NCBI GenBank assembly: GCA_016490735.1
Contig: JAEMWC010000609.1
Location: 361,501-425,500, forward strand
From: Pachyseris speciosa
Lineage: Eukaryota > Cnidaria > Anthozoa > Scleractinia > Pachyseridae
Direction: 5' to 3'
DNA: 64,000 nucleotides
Shown piece by piece: positions 63,749 to 64,000 of this stretch. Below the pieces are notes generated by a model that saw only the letters and a program-made list of their open reading frames with translations, did no database searches and had not been told where the DNA came from. Each line of letters begins with the position of its first letter. The stretch's first letter is position 1. A program made the translations under genes and the position numbers.

Positions 63749-64000
63749 CCACATCTTTATGACTCAATCGTGAGACAAAAGATTAACTCAGCTATCAAAA
63801 ACTAAAATATTTCAAACCCTCTCACCACGTGATTGGTGACGTCATGTCCTGCTTCTGGTTATTTCCAAAATTGTCAGGTGGAACCTTACTTTTCTCAAAT
63901 TTTCCATTTCGTGTAAAGTAACGCTGATTCCACAAAGCACTAGACCTAACCCTCCAAATTTCTCGCTCATCTGCATTTCCCCATTTTAAATACCAGACGT

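Larger units (their letters stand above)
63490..63805. mobile_element. Long palindrome with hammerhead-like motifs in both arms (Penelope end?)
   Basis: The arms match over about 130 bases each (GATAGCTGAGTTAAT ... TCTGATGAAGACCAGC and inverse), meeting at TATACTCAC/GTGAGTATA with GAAGCACCGTGGCTGCTGGT at the centre. It contains no coding sequence. Confidence 0.8.

Overview
The window looks like a gene-poor, transposon-dense stretch of a cnidarian genome, most likely a stony coral. The clues are Maverick/Polinton genes with spliceosomal introns, Penelope-like, BEL/Pao, Gypsy and L1-like retroelements, and tRNA-derived SINEs of a type I associate with scleractinians. This is recognition from memory; no search was run. 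No rRNA, functional tRNA or CRISPR was seen. Only about 9.7-13 kb carries what look like host exons: the last exon of a tail-anchored membrane protein, and two phase-compatible exons of a second protein with two basic kinase sites.

Layout: (1) 0.8-9.2 kb holds a BEL/Pao relic on the minus strand split by an L1/Tx1-type LINE, followed by hairpin MITEs, a Penelope GIY-YIG fragment and a LINE tail. (2) 9.7-13 kb holds the host exons, with transposon debris in the intron. (3) 13.7-15 kb is a Penelope-like element without its RT catalytic box, interrupted by a SINE. (4) 15-35.4 kb is an old, decayed Polinton/adintovirus-like provirus (capsid, small basic protein, penton-like protein, packaging ATPase, collagen-like fibre, integrase, PolB). 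A second, younger Polinton (18945-30510, 6-bp duplication AATTCA) is inserted into the fibre gene. (5) 36-44.8 kb holds a coral-type SINE, a short-LTR Gypsy with two nested DNA transposons, and MITEs. (6) 44.8-55.9 kb is a Gypsy element on the minus strand, split by an 8.5-kb DNA transposon (9-bp duplication), which is split by a nearly complete second Gypsy (5-bp duplication), which itself carries a further transposon and a satellite array. (7) 56-64 kb is minisatellites, long palindromes, a second small transposon with the same end signature as that in (6), and a palindrome carrying hammerhead-ribozyme-like motifs.

The younger Polinton is the most informative object. Its two terminal repeats carry the same TATA-like promoter and point inward at a small unknown gene (left) and at the DNA polymerase (right). 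Integrase, penton, basic virion protein and major capsid protein form a plus-strand block. ATPase, a zinc-finger protein and PolB lie on the minus strand. PolB is spliced: its first exons encode C2H2 fingers and a basic nuclear-localisation-like stretch, and a further intron falls inside polymerase motif B. All large element genes carry stops or frameshifts, so none is expected to be active. The older provirus has a different integrase and PolB lineage.

Limits: everything rests on reading motifs, frames, splice signals and flanking duplications by eye. Boundaries given without a duplication are approximate.
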